From Aureobasidium sp. EXF-3400 (taxonomy: Eukaryota; Ascomycota; Dothideomycetes; Dothideales; Saccotheciaceae): 64,000 bases of DNA. The stretch lies in NCBI GenBank assembly GCA_024195585.1, contig SWBL01000025.1:180757-244756 (forward strand). The letters run 5' to 3'. The translations under genes and the position numbers were made by a program. Below, piece after piece: positions 24,607 to 34,557 of this stretch; position 1 is the first letter of the stretch; each line of letters begins with the position of its first letter. The notes under the pieces were generated by a model, which worked only from the letters and a program-made list of their open reading frames with translations, was not told where the DNA came from and ran no database searches.

Positions 24607-27462
24607 ATGTTCACGTTCACGCCGCTGTTGGGCGCCCAGTCCGAGTCGGCTGCGTCACAGTCGCTGCTGGAGCTGGATGGAGGTGTCAAGATCCTGGTCG
24701 ACGTGGGCTGGGACGAGTCCCTGGACGCCGACAAGCTCGTCCACATTGAACAGAACGTATCCGCCATATCGCTCATCCTCCTCACCCACCCAACCCTGAA
24801 CCATCTCGGCGCATTTGCACATTGCTGCAAACATATCCCGCTCTTCTCCTCCATCCCTGTCTACGCTACTACTCCTGTCGTATCTCTTGGTCGCACTCTC
24901 ATCCAGGACCTGTACGCCTCGGCACCTCATCAAGCTTCAATTGTCCCTGCTTCAGCTCTGGCCGAATCGCTATCCAACACCCAAGTCCCCACAAACTTTC
25001 TGCTCCAACCTCCGACCGCAGACGAAATCGCTTCATACTTCTCCAAGATCAACCCTCTCAAATACTCCCAACCTCACCAACCTATTCCTTCGCCCTTCTC
25101 CCCACCTCTCAATGGTCTTACAATCACCGCCTACAACGCTGGCCATACTCTCGGTGGTACTATCTGGCATCTACAACACGGTCTCGAGTCCATCGTCTAC
25201 GCTGTTGACTGGAACCAAGCAAAAGAGAATGTCTTGTCGGGTGCCGCTTGGCTAGGAGGTGCAGGTGGAGGTGCTGAAGTCATTGAACAACTGCGCAGAC
25301 CAACCGCCCTGGTTTGCAGTACAAAGGGTGCCGACCGATCACATCTCTCAGGAGGTCGCAAGAAGCGCGACGATGCATTACTCGCCCTGGTCAACCAGAC
25401 CATTTCCAACGGTGGAACTGTTCTGATCCCTACTGATTCAAGTGCACGTATGCTCGAGCTGGCCTACATTCTGGAACACCACTGGCGACAAGGATCCAAT
25501 GGTCCAAATCAGGAACTCTACAAGAACACAAAGCTAGCATTTGCTGCAAAGTCTGCTTCTGCAACTCTTCGATATGCCCGCAGTATGATCGAATGGATGG
25601 ATGACGCTATTGCTCGCGAGATGGAGGCTGCTGTTCAAGGAAAGTCTGAGAACAACCAGAAAAGCCAGACTGGCCGTGACGAGGATACTCCCTTCGACTT
25701 GAAGTACCTCAAGCTTGTCGAGAAGAAGTCTCAACTACACCGCATTCTGGACTCTGGAAAGCCTGCTGTTATTCTAGCAAGTGACAAGTCTCTCGAGTGG
25801 GGCTTCTCCAACGACGCCATTCGCAAGATCTGCAACGACCCACGGAATCTCGTTGTCTTGACGGAAAGAGCTGCGAATCCTTCTCCGGACAACAAGGGTA
25901 TTGGTCGATTTTTGTGGGAGTATTGGCGGCAACAGGTCGAATCACGCGATGAAGATGCAAATGTCGTCGAAGTTTCGAGTGCAGAGACGCAAGTACGCCA
26001 ACTAGATGTGGCACGTCTGGAAGGCGACGAGAATCTCCTCTACCAGCAATATCTCGCTCGAAGACGTCAAATGCACAGCACGCTGCAAGGCGACAACACA
26101 CTCACAAAAGAGAACGCGGCAGAATTGGCCGATGATGCTTCCTCGAGTAGCTCTGAATCTTCCGACGAGTCGGAGAACGAGCATCAAGGACGAGCTCTCA
26201 ACATCTCTGCAACAATGACACATAGACGGAAAGTCGGATTGACAGATGCTGAGCTTGGTATCAACGTCCTCCTACGACGCAAGAACGTCTTTGATTACGA
26301 TGTGCGCAACAAGAGAGGACGCGAAAAAGTGTTCCCGTATGTCGCCAAGCGCGGCCGTGCAGATGACTTTGGTGAAGTCATTCGACCGGAAGAATATCTT
26401 CGTGCGGAAGAAAAGGACGACACAGAAGGTCAAGATGCAGCAGAGGCAAAGACGGAAACTGCTGTGGGACAAAAACGCAAATGGGATGAAGTCGCACCTC
26501 GCGCTATTCAAAATGGAAGAACCGGCAAGTTCCCCGACAAGAGAAACAAGACTGACGAGCGGGATTCTGCAAATGCAAGATCTGCGGATCAGGATCACGA
26601 CATGAACGGAGATGCTGCCAGCGAGTCTGAAGAGTCCGATTACGAGCCCGAAGAAGCACTTCCCGAAGGACCACTCAAGGCCGTCTTCACCAGGCAATCC
26701 TTGCAGCTGAACGTGAGGATAGCCTACGTCGATTTCTCTGGTCTACATGAGAAGCGTGATTTGCAAATGCTTATTCCACTCATTCGACCCAGAAAGTTGA
26801 TTCTGGTGGCTGGAGAAGAAGCTGAGACTCTGGCACTTGCCGAAGATTGCAAGGCTTTACTAGCATCTGGTGAAGGCAATGCTGTTGATATCCTCACTCC
26901 CATCATTGGCGAGACTGTCGATGCTAGTGTTGACACGAACGCATGGACACTCAAACTCAGTCGAAACTTGGTCAAGAAACTCGCCTGGCAGAATGTCAAG
27001 GGGCTTGGCATTGTGGCTGTCACCGGTCGTCTTGAGGCTGTACAAAAGATGCTCGCTGCAGCCAACGGTAACGGCGATGATGCTAGCAAGAGGAAGAAGC
27101 AGAAGATGATTGAAGATGACAATCCTGACACAGTCGATGAGGCTCAAATCGAGACTGAGCCTGTGCTCGACGTGTTGTCAACCAATCCATCTGCGAACAA
27201 CCAAATCACAACCCAACCGTTACACGTTGGCGACCTTCGTCTTGCCGACTTGAGAAAGCTCATGCAAGCTTCTGGTCACGCAGCAGAATTTAGAGGTGAA
27301 GGTACACTACTGGTGGATGGTGCAGTTGTCGTCCGCAAGACTGCTAACGGCAGGATTGAGATTGAGGGAGGCAACTACATGGCATCCGGACGTCGTGAAG
27401 GCGCATTCTTTGCGGTCAGACGTAAGGTGTATGAGGGTTTGGCTGTGATTGCCGGTGGTTGA
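24607..27462 (+). CDS. CFT2: Cleavage and polyadenylation factor subunit Cft2 / CPSF100
   Basis: A single exon of 951 residues starting MFTFTPLLGAQSES. The N-terminal metallo-beta-lactamase fold is recognisable (LLELDGGVKILVDVGWDESL; LILLTHPTLNHLGAF near residues 56-68; AGHTLGGTIWHL). The catalytic HxHxDH motif of CPSF73 is degenerate here (HPTLNH), as is usual for CPSF100, which is a structural rather than nucleolytic partner. A beta-CASP region follows (TDSSARMLELAYILEHHW; ILASDKSLEWGFSND). An acidic Lys-rich insert spans about 520-700, and the C-terminal domain holds LVDGAVVVRKTANGRIEIEGG. In the nucleus it pairs with CPSF73/Ysh1 for pre-mRNA 3' cleavage. Yeast Cft2 is about 859 residues, so the length fits. 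The ATG at 24607 begins the conserved strand; the frame upstream lacks conserved features. Confidence 0.9.
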   Translation: MFTFTPLLGAQSESAASQSLLELDGGVKILVDVGWDESLDADKLVHIEQNVSAISLILLTHPTLNHLGAFAHCCKHIPLFSSIPVYATTPVVSLGRTLIQDLYASAPHQASIVPASALAESLSNTQVPTNFLLQPPTADEIASYFSKINPLKYSQPHQPIPSPFSPPLNGLTITAYNAGHTLGGTIWHLQHGLESIVYAVDWNQAKENVLSGAAWLGGAGGGAEVIEQLRRPTALVCSTKGADRSHLSGGRKKRDDALLALVNQTISNGGTVLIPTDSSARMLELAYILEHHWRQGSNGPNQELYKNTKLAFAAKSASATLRYARSMIEWMDDAIAREMEAAVQGKSENNQKSQTGRDEDTPFDLKYLKLVEKKSQLHRILDSGKPAVILASDKSLEWGFSNDAIRKICNDPRNLVVLTERAANPSPDNKGIGRFLWEYWRQQVESRDEDANVVEVSSAETQVRQLDVARLEGDENLLYQQYLARRRQMHSTLQGDNTLTKENAAELADDASSSSSESSDESENEHQGRALNISATMTHRRKVGLTDAELGINVLLRRKNVFDYDVRNKRGREKVFPYVAKRGRADDFGEVIRPEEYLRAEEKDDTEGQDAAEAKTETAVGQKRKWDEVAPRAIQNGRTGKFPDKRNKTDERDSANARSADQDHDMNGDAASESEESDYEPEEALPEGPLKAVFTRQSLQLNVRIAYVDFSGLHEKRDLQMLIPLIRPRKLILVAGEEAETLALAEDCKALLASGEGNAVDILTPIIGETVDASVDTNAWTLKLSRNLVKKLAWQNVKGLGIVAVTGRLEAVQKMLAAANGNGDDASKRKKQKMIEDDNPDTVDEAQIETEPVLDVLSTNPSANNQITTQPLHVGDLRLADLRKLMQASGHAAEFRGEGTLLVDGAVVVRKTANGRIEIEGGNYMASGRREGAFFAVRRKVYEGLAVIAGG

Positions 27463-27743
27463 GTAGAAAAGTCTCCTGTAAGATACCCAAAATTCATTAT
27501 TTTCGAATCACTTGAACATAAAGACACGATGATGCGCGTGCTTGGCCATGCATCTTTCCCTGCTTGTGCTTGTCGCTGTATCTTCACGTCTGTGATGCTA
27601 CCGGCGCATGCTACATCACTAACATCTTGAATTTTCCGTGTCACGCGACTTTCATGTGGTTCCGCGAGTGTATTCACGCTGGCTAGTCCATCACAATGGC
27701 ACACCGCTGGCCAGCGCACGGAATATCACGCGCCTGCTTGACT

Positions 27744-27750
27744 TATAAAG
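27744..27750 (+). promoter_or_regulatory. TATA-like element in the 27463..27891 gap
   Basis: TATAAAG lies about 145 bp before the ATG at 27892, followed by a C/A-rich leader. The rest of this 429-bp gap shows no gene. Confidence 0.4.
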
Positions 27751-27891
27751 CGCCGGCCGATTCTTCTCCCAAATCTGATCCTCTACCTCAACATCCAAGC
27801 TCAATATATCTGTCCGAGTCCCCAATACCCACACACAACTCTACTCCCTTTGGTCAACAACTTCAACCTTTGATCAACAATCAAATCCCAC

Positions 27892-28884
27892 ATGAGCAAA
27901 TCGCCTCCATACACCTGGAAGCCATACGCCTATCAACCCGTTGCGCCTGCGCCTCCACCGCCAATGCCAGTTCTGCTCGCCATGCCTATCTTGGTTACAC
28001 CTTGTGTTGCTGTCAAAGCCGCTCCTGCACCTCTCAAAGATATCCAGGTAGCCGGCTCAGACACAGCCGCCAAGGGCAAGGAGATGATCGTGGTCGAGAC
28101 GAAGACTGCAATCAAGGGTACATCCACAAAGACTGTCACGAAAAGTGCTTCTGCAGCCAAAGCACCCTCAAAGCCACCTTCTTCAGCAGCAAAAGCACCC
28201 TCCAAAGCACCTTCCAATGCATCTTCCAAAGCACCCTCTTCAGCCAAAGCACCTTCAACAGCCAAACCCCCATCCAAACCCCCCTCCGCCGCAGCAAACT
28301 CAACCACCTCCTCCGCAGCAACCAAGAAATCCTCTTCCTCCGCCGCAAAGACCTCTGTCGCAGTGCTATGTTCCAAAACCATTGTTTCTGCTTCTACTGC
28401 AGTCAGCAAGAAAGCCGCTTCTGTTGCCGCATCATCCGTTGCTGTTGTAGCAGCATCGACCACCTCTGCCAAAACCACAGCAAGCCAGAAAGCAGCAAAG
28501 ACAAAGGCCATCACAGCCCCTTCTCCACCCCTCCCAGGCATGAAATTGATGCATCCAAAACATCATACTTGCCTCCATGTCCTACGCTGCAAGGTCTGGG
28601 AAACTCCTTCCGCTACTACAACCAAACTTGTGGCTAAAACCTTCTTTGTTCCTTGCTCAACTACTGTCACGGAATTGATTGAGCAGTTGCTTGGTAAAGA
28701 AGGAGAGAAGTGTGATGGCTGGGCACTTACGGAAGTCCAAGAACAGGGAGATGGAAAGTGGATTAAGGGAGGAACTGTGGAGTTTGGGGGTGACAAGGCA
28801 GAAGAGGTGATCAAGGGGTTGGGCTGGAGTGAGTTGAGGGGAGGGGAGAGACCTCCTGTTTGGCTTGTTTTGCATCTGGTTTGA
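27892..28884 (+). CDS. Low-complexity Ala/Lys/Ser/Pro protein with a folded C-terminal domain, function unknown
   Basis: A single exon of 330 residues. I do not recognise the family. Residues 1-45 are Pro-rich (PPYTWKPYAYQPVAPAPPPP). Residues 60-215 are almost only Ala, Lys, Ser, Pro and Thr, with repeated KAPSK and SSAAK units, and are surely disordered and very basic. Residues about 220-330 look folded: CLHVLRCKVWETPSAT, FFVPCSTTVTELIEQLLG, GWALTEVQEQGDGKW and PPVWLVLHLV. The alternation of strands with one helix would suit a small beta-grasp-like fold, but that is a guess. The same DNA also holds an open frame of 313 codons at 27696..28637 because of its low-complexity composition. The frame given here is preferred because only it continues into an ordered, balanced C-terminus. 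No signal peptide or membrane segment is evident. Confidence 0.7.
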   Translation: MSKSPPYTWKPYAYQPVAPAPPPPMPVLLAMPILVTPCVAVKAAPAPLKDIQVAGSDTAAKGKEMIVVETKTAIKGTSTKTVTKSASAAKAPSKPPSSAAKAPSKAPSNASSKAPSSAKAPSTAKPPSKPPSAAANSTTSSAATKKSSSSAAKTSVAVLCSKTIVSASTAVSKKAASVAASSVAVVAASTTSAKTTASQKAAKTKAITAPSPPLPGMKLMHPKHHTCLHVLRCKVWETPSATTTKLVAKTFFVPCSTTVTELIEQLLGKEGEKCDGWALTEVQEQGDGKWIKGGTVEFGGDKAEEVIKGLGWSELRGGERPPVWLVLHLV

Positions 28885-29660
28885 GGAGAGCGAGGGGAAG
28901 GTCTGGGAACGAGAGGAAGAGCTTTGCAACTGCTGATGAGTGGCTATTGTGCTTTGGTTTTGCTTCTTGCTTGGAGGAACATTTTGCTTGGGGGAATACC
29001 CGCATGGGGATGCTGGACCAGAGGAGTGGAGTCTTGTTGTTCTTGCTTTCTGATGCCTTTGTCTATTTGCCTGATGGGAGAAATCACTGGAAGATACTAA
29101 TGTGTACTCTTGCTCTTCTGTCTTTGCTTATCCGTCCTTGCTCTTCTGCCAATTTGCGATTCTGTTCTGCTATTTCCTTCTTTGCTTCTCGTCCACTCAG
29201 AATTTTTGGGAAATGGACCGAAGAAATACTCCGAACGATAATAGGGAGGTACACATACCAAGCTTTTGCAACGAACTGCAACACAGCCAATGAAAAGGAA
29301 ACCCTCATACTTAACTCCTCCCTTGCGCTCTCATTGACATCCGAATCCTCGATGCAAGAAGATGGAAGAATCAAAGAGGAAAGCAATGGTGTTCCGGGAT
29401 CACAATTGGAAGAGTAAATGGTCTTTGTGTCTCTGTAAGATGAAAGTGAATTGTGCGGTGATGCGATATAATAATGTACAAGATGGAGGAGGAGTAGGAA
29501 AGAGGCAGTACGACCCCTGTTCTCGAATATCTTTTGTCGAGATAGTGCTTCCAGTGATAGCTAAAACAAAACGCTAGACGCTCTTTTTCATACAAAACAG
29601 AATGAACGCCTGGCTAGAACAATAAACCAGTATATCCTAGTGGTAGCAAAAGAAGTATTC
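28885..29660. other. Convergent intergenic stretch
   Basis: A 776-bp region between convergent 3' ends. It contains open frames rich in Cys/Phe/Ser without domains, which I judge non-coding. It is T-rich on the plus strand. Confidence 0.5.
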
Positions 29661-30872
29661 CTAGTGCTTGGCACGGGTATCCTCGAAGCTCTCCAGCACG
29701 CTATCCGTCACGCTCTGGGGCTTGTTGGATGAGGAGGATTCTGAAGGAGCAGAGACTTGCTTGGGTGCCATTGCACGAGCCTGGCTTTCGCTGACCTTGC
29801 CATAGACGCCCATAGCGGTAGCGATCATGCTGCCAATATCTCCGACGTTGCCGGGAACAACGACGCTGGTACCCTCCTTGGCCAGTTTACCAAACGCATC
29901 GACGTACTTCTCAGCGACGCTCAGACTGACGGCACCCTGGGCGCTCTCCTTGCCTTGGGCGATGGAGTTTGCGACGGCGTCGATACCGGCAGCGGTTGCC
30001 TTGGCCTTGAGGAGGATGGCTTCGGATTCACCAGTAGCCATGTTGATCTGCTCGGCACGCAGGGCCTCGGATGCCAGGATGACACTCTGCTTGCGACCTT
30101 CGGCGATGTTGATGGCACTTTGACGTTGACCCTCCGACTCCAGAATCTCAGCACGCTTGCTACGCTCGGCGGTGACCTGGCGGTGCATTGCCTCAACGAC
30201 ACCAGCAGGAGCGTGAATGTCGCGAATCTCATAACGCAGACAGGTGACACCCCAGTCCTGGGCAGCCTCGTTGATGGCTTGTGTGATGTTTGTGTTCAAG
30301 GCAGCACGCTCTTTCAGGACATGGTCGAGAGAAAGCTGACCAATTTCTGAGCGCATGGTGGTTTGAGCGAGTTGTGAAATGGCGTATTCAGCATCCTCGA
30401 CACCGTAGCTGGCCTTGTAAGGATCGAAGACGCGGGTATAGAGCACACCGTCCAGCTCGAGGGTAACATTGTCGGCGGTGATGGCACTCTGAGAAGGGAT
30501 CTCAATGGCGGCTTCTTTCAGACTCTTGACGTAGGCGATACGATCGATCAGAGGTACGAGGACGGCGAGACCGGGCTGCAAGATGCGGCTGAACTTTCCC
30601 ATGCGCTCGACGATCCATGCTGTTTGCTGAGGCACGAACTTGACGAAGGTGTTGGCGGGTAGTGATGAACGCTGGAAGTAGCTCGTAGGCTCACTCGAGC
30701 CGGAGGAACGAGAGAAGAGCGAGTCGGCAGAGGGAAGAAGGCGTGGTGGTTGCGAACTGAAGGCAGCTCTCTGGGTGAAGCGGCTGTTGGCCAGGACGGC
30801 CAGCGAGCGGCGGGATGCTGCGGGTCGTAGAGCACCGGATCGCGCGATGAGTCCCATGGCGTTTTCGGCCAT
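29661..30872 (-). CDS. Mitochondrial stomatin-like protein (SLP2 type, SPFH family)
   Basis: A single exon of 403 residues from the ATG at 30872 (context CACAATGG). Two other in-frame ATGs exist, at 30926 and 30857. The N-terminus (MAENAMGLIARSGALRPAAS, then RRSLAVLANSRFTQ) is basic and hydroxylated, a good mitochondrial presequence. The SPFH/Band 7 domain spans about residues 70-260: FVKFVPQQTAWIVERMGKF, GLAVLVPLIDRIAYVKSLKE, AITADNVTLELDGVLYTRV, GQLSLDHVLKERAALN and WGVTCLRYEIRDI. A helical segment rich in Ala, Glu and Lys follows (VTAERSKRAEILESEGQRQ), then the C-terminal region VAEKYVDAFGKLAKEGTSVV that is typical of SLP2. Known SLP2 proteins form large rings at the inner mitochondrial membrane, bind prohibitin and cardiolipin, and support respiratory-chain assembly. 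Divergent from the WBP4-like gene. Confidence 0.9.
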   Translation of the reverse strand: MAENAMGLIARSGALRPAASRRSLAVLANSRFTQRAAFSSQPPRLLPSADSLFSRSSGSSEPTSYFQRSSLPANTFVKFVPQQTAWIVERMGKFSRILQPGLAVLVPLIDRIAYVKSLKEAAIEIPSQSAITADNVTLELDGVLYTRVFDPYKASYGVEDAEYAISQLAQTTMRSEIGQLSLDHVLKERAALNTNITQAINEAAQDWGVTCLRYEIRDIHAPAGVVEAMHRQVTAERSKRAEILESEGQRQSAINIAEGRKQSVILASEALRAEQINMATGESEAILLKAKATAAGIDAVANSIAQGKESAQGAVSLSVAEKYVDAFGKLAKEGTSVVVPGNVGDIGSMIATAMGVYGKVSESQARAMAPKQVSAPSESSSSNKPQSVTDSVLESFEDTRAKH

Positions 30873-31046
30873 TGTGAATGTGTCTGGATATGCTGTGTTT
30901 GAAGAGTAAGAGCGAGAGGCGGACATGGAACATCATCGCCGCTGCTGCTTCAATCGCCGGCGCGGGGCGGGTCAAAGCTTCCTTCAAATTCCGTCATCAT
31001 CGCTCTTTCCTTTGCCATTTGTTTGCTTCCAACACACGCAGCAAAC
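30873..31046. promoter_or_regulatory. Divergent promoter, SLP2-like / WBP4-like
   Basis: Just 174 bp lie between the two start codons (120 bp if the upstream SLP2 ATG is used). No TATA box is visible. Confidence 0.5.
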
Positions 31047-31868
31047 ATGTCGGAATACTGGAAGTCCACGCCCAAGTATTGGTGCAAATTCTGCTCAACC
31101 TACGTCCGCGACACTACTCTCGAGAAGAAGTCACACGAGGCCACTCCGAAACACCAGGGCAACATTCAGCGCTCATTGCGCGACATCCACAAAAGAACCG
31201 AACGAGAGGACCGTGAAAAGCAGCGCGCCAAAGATGAAGTCGCCAGATTGAATGGCCTGGTCTCTGGCAAACAACAACCAAACATCTCGGTCGCCTCCGC
31301 TTCGCAACCCTCTGCCTCAAAACTCAAGTCAACTGCGCCATCCGGTCCCGCTTCTGTTGTTGAACGCAAGCGCCAAATGGAGCAGCTTGCTGCTATGGGT
31401 GTTGCCATCCCTGAGGAGTACCGCCGTGACATGTCCATCCAAGGAGAATGGGCCACAGTCTCGGAAAGACCTGTCTACTCCCGCCCCCTCAAGTCTGCAT
31501 CTGACGACGAAGATGATGACGCAAAGGCCTTCGGGGTAAGGAAGCGGAAGCTCGAGGACGAGGAAGACAAACTAAATATGGCTCCGAAAGCCTGGGGTTC
31601 ACGTCTGAAAACGTATCCTGGTGCAAGTGCCAACACTGAAGAAGATCTGGATGCTTTACTTTCCGGCGCCACCACCAAGAAAGAAGTCAAGTCTGAAGAA
31701 GCTGGGCTGTTGAAGAGTGAGGCTGACCTCGACACTACCGATGCCATTGCTGCTGTACCAGACATTGCAGAAGCCGCTCTGGCCGAGTCTGAGACCAAGC
31801 CGGATCTTAAGCAGGAGCAGGAGCAGGAGGCTCCGGTCGTCTTCAAGAAGCGCAAGTCCAAGCGCTGA
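31047..31868 (+). CDS. U1-type zinc-finger splicing protein, WBP4/FBP21-like
   Basis: A single exon of 273 residues starting MSEYWKSTPKYWCKFC. The matrin/U1-type zinc finger has Cys13, Cys16, His30 and His36 (C-x2-C-x13-H-x5-H). It is followed directly by a basic helix (IQRSLRDIHKRTEREDREKQ). This N-terminal pairing is the signature of WBP4/FBP21, a spliceosomal B-complex protein. The later part has ERKRQMEQLAAMGVAIPEEYRR and EDEEDKLNMAPKAWGSRLK, then an acidic tail ending in the basic KKRKSKR, a likely nuclear signal. I do not see the WW domains of animal WBP4, which fungal members also tend to lack. The ATG at 31047 (AAACATGTCG) is chosen over one eight codons upstream because the zinc finger normally begins at the extreme N-terminus. 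Confidence 0.8.
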   Translation: MSEYWKSTPKYWCKFCSTYVRDTTLEKKSHEATPKHQGNIQRSLRDIHKRTEREDREKQRAKDEVARLNGLVSGKQQPNISVASASQPSASKLKSTAPSGPASVVERKRQMEQLAAMGVAIPEEYRRDMSIQGEWATVSERPVYSRPLKSASDDEDDDAKAFGVRKRKLEDEEDKLNMAPKAWGSRLKTYPGASANTEEDLDALLSGATTKKEVKSEEAGLLKSEADLDTTDAIAAVPDIAEAALAESETKPDLKQEQEQEAPVVFKKRKSKR

Positions 31869-33138
31869 AGAATTATGGAAGACTCGAGCATCCAAGTCAC
31901 TCTCAACGATGATTCTTACCGACTACAGAGCACCAAAAACTTGAATCGGTATACACGGCCAAAGATATACTCGAGGATGTGGAACGTGATAAAAATACTC
32001 TCAGGAGTAAAAGGCATCAAGTTCTTGATCCAGCCTGCGATAACATACTCATACATGACCGGCTGTCTGGAGCGTTCTCGGAGCAGCCGTCCCACCCGGT
32101 CCGAACCTCAAGGCTGGACATTCACCAGTATGAATTGAGTATTTTAAGATCAGGTGAAAACATGCCAGGGCTGGCCGAGTCATCTCGCAATGTCACAAGG
32201 CACGCTGGCAAGAACACGTTGCCGACATTCTTTTCCTGTCAATACTCGAAACACCATCGACGTCAATGACCACGCGACATTGTAGCGTGGAACGAAAGTC
32301 CAGCAAAAGCAACTGTCAGAATGGCGATCACAGACACGCCAAGCAGAGGCACGGAAAGGGGGAGACAGACGCAGGGGTAGAAAATGATCATTAGTCTTCA
32401 AGCACTTTCTACGCGACAGCAGACCAAGACACGTAATAACATAGACGAACGGAATGCAGACTTTTGAATCTCGTGCAGTCCATGCAAAAATGAAGTGTGT
32501 TGAGGGATGCTGTCAATCGCGCAGGCCTTGATGAATTGCGTAGATGAAACTTGATGAAACACGTAACTTCGAGCTAGTAGATCAATTTAGGAACGCGTCC
32601 TTGTTAAAGCGAAGTGATTGTTGGCCTTGAACAAAGACGAATCGTTTACAGGTATTCTCAAGAACATACCATAGGTTATAAAGATGGTAAATGGTCAGTT
32701 CGTGGTTTTGGGGAGAACACGTTCGGCCGTTAGAGTGACGCGATCTGCTTCTTTGATATGTCTTGTATAGGGGTTTTTGGGAAACGGTCTCGCATTCATA
32801 GAACGACAAAGCAGCATAAAAACCATGGCAACCCAGATGTTCAATCGTTCACGGACAAGCGAGCTTGTCAATCGTGAGAGCCAGACTGTTACACGTTGAC
32901 AGCAAGTGTGGAATAGGTCCAACAGGAGACGAAGTTGTAGGGTAGTTTGCGCCATCGCTCAAGCAACGCGGCTGCATCGACTTGCGGAGATTAGTATTGC
33001 CCTGGTGGCCGTGACCGACGACGGCATTCTGGAAAAAGGGCCTTGATCCGGATCTGGACTGTTACACACCTGTCTGTCCCAGATACGCGTTCCTGCAAAC
33101 ACCATCGACATCTACACCAACACAGAGTCGCTCGAAAT
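31869..33138. other. Intergenic stretch
   Basis: About 1.27 kb without a supported gene. Short overlapping frames on both strands show no domain. The last part presumably holds the promoter of the gene starting at 33139. Confidence 0.5.
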
Positions 33139-34557
33139 ATGGACGCGTCTTCGACATCTCCCCTTTTGCGTCCGTCGTCGCCTGCACCAGATGTGTCTCC
33201 TTCGCTAGCCCTCTACCCCGCCGGATGCCCTTCGCTGGATACTCGTTCCGACCGCTCAGTGTCCACACCGTCAACAATATCTAGCAGATCCACATCCTCG
33301 TCTTCAGCTCGTTCCGATTCAGGCCGTCGCAAGAATGGTTATATGCGACCACAAGGTACCGCCTTCTCGGACTCTGCTCGCAATCGCGACAGTGTCATGA
33401 GTTTAGGAAGTATCGCCCACATGCAATACTACTTTGCTCGTACTGGCCTTCTCGATGGCAAAGGTGGTCAGTTCGCGAAACCGAAGAAGGGCGTACAACA
33501 ACTAGACACCAACATCGCCATATACACCACATCAGAAGACGGCTTGGTCGAGAGCCCGAGAGACGGCAACGAAGAATGGTCAGAGCCTATCATGCTACCA
33601 CCGACCGTCTCGACATATGCCTACAAGGAGCCAAACGTGCCACCTCCACCAGAGCTCCCTGTCCTTCGTCGACAGCTTCGCGAAGCCCTGGACGATGCTC
33701 GGAAAGTACTGCAAGAGTCGGCGGAAGATGTTTCATACGACGATGCTACTCGAGAAGCCATTACCGAATCAGTACGCGCACCCATAGACTCCGATGAGCC
33801 TCCAGCTGCTCAAGGCTGGCACGAGATTATGGGTCTCCACCTCCTCGATATCATAACCCTGGCTATCCGTGCCGCAAAGACCTATTACACATCACATCCA
33901 CGCCCTCAACAGCTCTATAAGATTCAGTCAGAGCGCAAAATCCGCGGAGACTTGTACGAAGTTCTTGATGTGCTAAAACGCGCAGCCGCCAGGGAATTCC
34001 GTGGAGGCATCAAAGAGGAGGAAAGAGCCGGGATAAAATCTTGGATCGATACCATCAGCGATTTGATGTCAAAAGAGCAATCTCGCGAACAAGAAGAGCA
34101 GGACTCTCGAGCTAAATGCGCATGGCGTCATGGAGACTGGACTGGACGGGAGCGCGAAAGAGAATGGCTATTCATGTCCTCTTTCGACACCAGCTCAGAG
34201 CCTCTTCCACAGTGGACCGATTCTACCCCGGACGAACCCTCTCCATTCCTGAAAGCTCTCCAGAGCGGTTTGCGTTTGGTACAACTTCACAACGAGATGG
34301 TTCGTCGTTCCGAGCGTCCTTTCGGCGAGATCAAGACGTTCTTCACAGATGTAGCTAAGCCATATCGATGTGCTGAAAATCTGCGATTCTGGTCAAAATC
34401 TGCAGAGCTGCGATGGGAGACACATCTATCTTTCAACGTGCTCCACGTCGTACACGGCAAGGATGCAGATGCGTGGAAACAATTCGACGAAACTGTATTC
34501 AAATGGTGCCGCGGAGTGCGAGAGGAGATCTCGAAGGAATGGGCAGAGTCTGAGTGA
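33139..34557 (+). CDS. Conserved-looking fungal protein of unknown function
   Basis: A single exon of 472 residues from MDASSTSPLLRPSSPAPD; the frame extends 32 codons upstream, but that part is His/Arg-rich and unlike protein. Residues 1-90 are Ser/Pro/Arg-rich and disordered. From about 90 the sequence looks globular: MSLGSIAHMQYYFARTGLLD, VQQLDTNIAIYTTSEDGLVE, VPPPPELPVLRRQLREALDD, WHEIMGLHLLDIITLAIRAA, AYKEPNV, and a Trp-rich C-terminal half (CAWRHGDWTGREREREWLFM; AENLRFWSKSAELRWETHLS). It is helical overall, with no signal peptide and no clear membrane span. I do not recognise a named domain. The composition, length and lack of frameshift support a real gene. Confidence 0.75.
   Translation: MDASSTSPLLRPSSPAPDVSPSLALYPAGCPSLDTRSDRSVSTPSTISSRSTSSSSARSDSGRRKNGYMRPQGTAFSDSARNRDSVMSLGSIAHMQYYFARTGLLDGKGGQFAKPKKGVQQLDTNIAIYTTSEDGLVESPRDGNEEWSEPIMLPPTVSTYAYKEPNVPPPPELPVLRRQLREALDDARKVLQESAEDVSYDDATREAITESVRAPIDSDEPPAAQGWHEIMGLHLLDIITLAIRAAKTYYTSHPRPQQLYKIQSERKIRGDLYEVLDVLKRAAAREFRGGIKEEERAGIKSWIDTISDLMSKEQSREQEEQDSRAKCAWRHGDWTGREREREWLFMSSFDTSSEPLPQWTDSTPDEPSPFLKALQSGLRLVQLHNEMVRRSERPFGEIKTFFTDVAKPYRCAENLRFWSKSAELRWETHLSFNVLHVVHGKDADAWKQFDETVFKWCRGVREEISKEWAESE

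Noticed and set aside
27696..28637. A 313-codon plus-strand frame overlapping the low-complexity gene
   Set aside because: It is Cys/Ser/His-rich without any domain and exists because of the repetitive composition; the frame at 27892..28884 has the ordered C-terminus.
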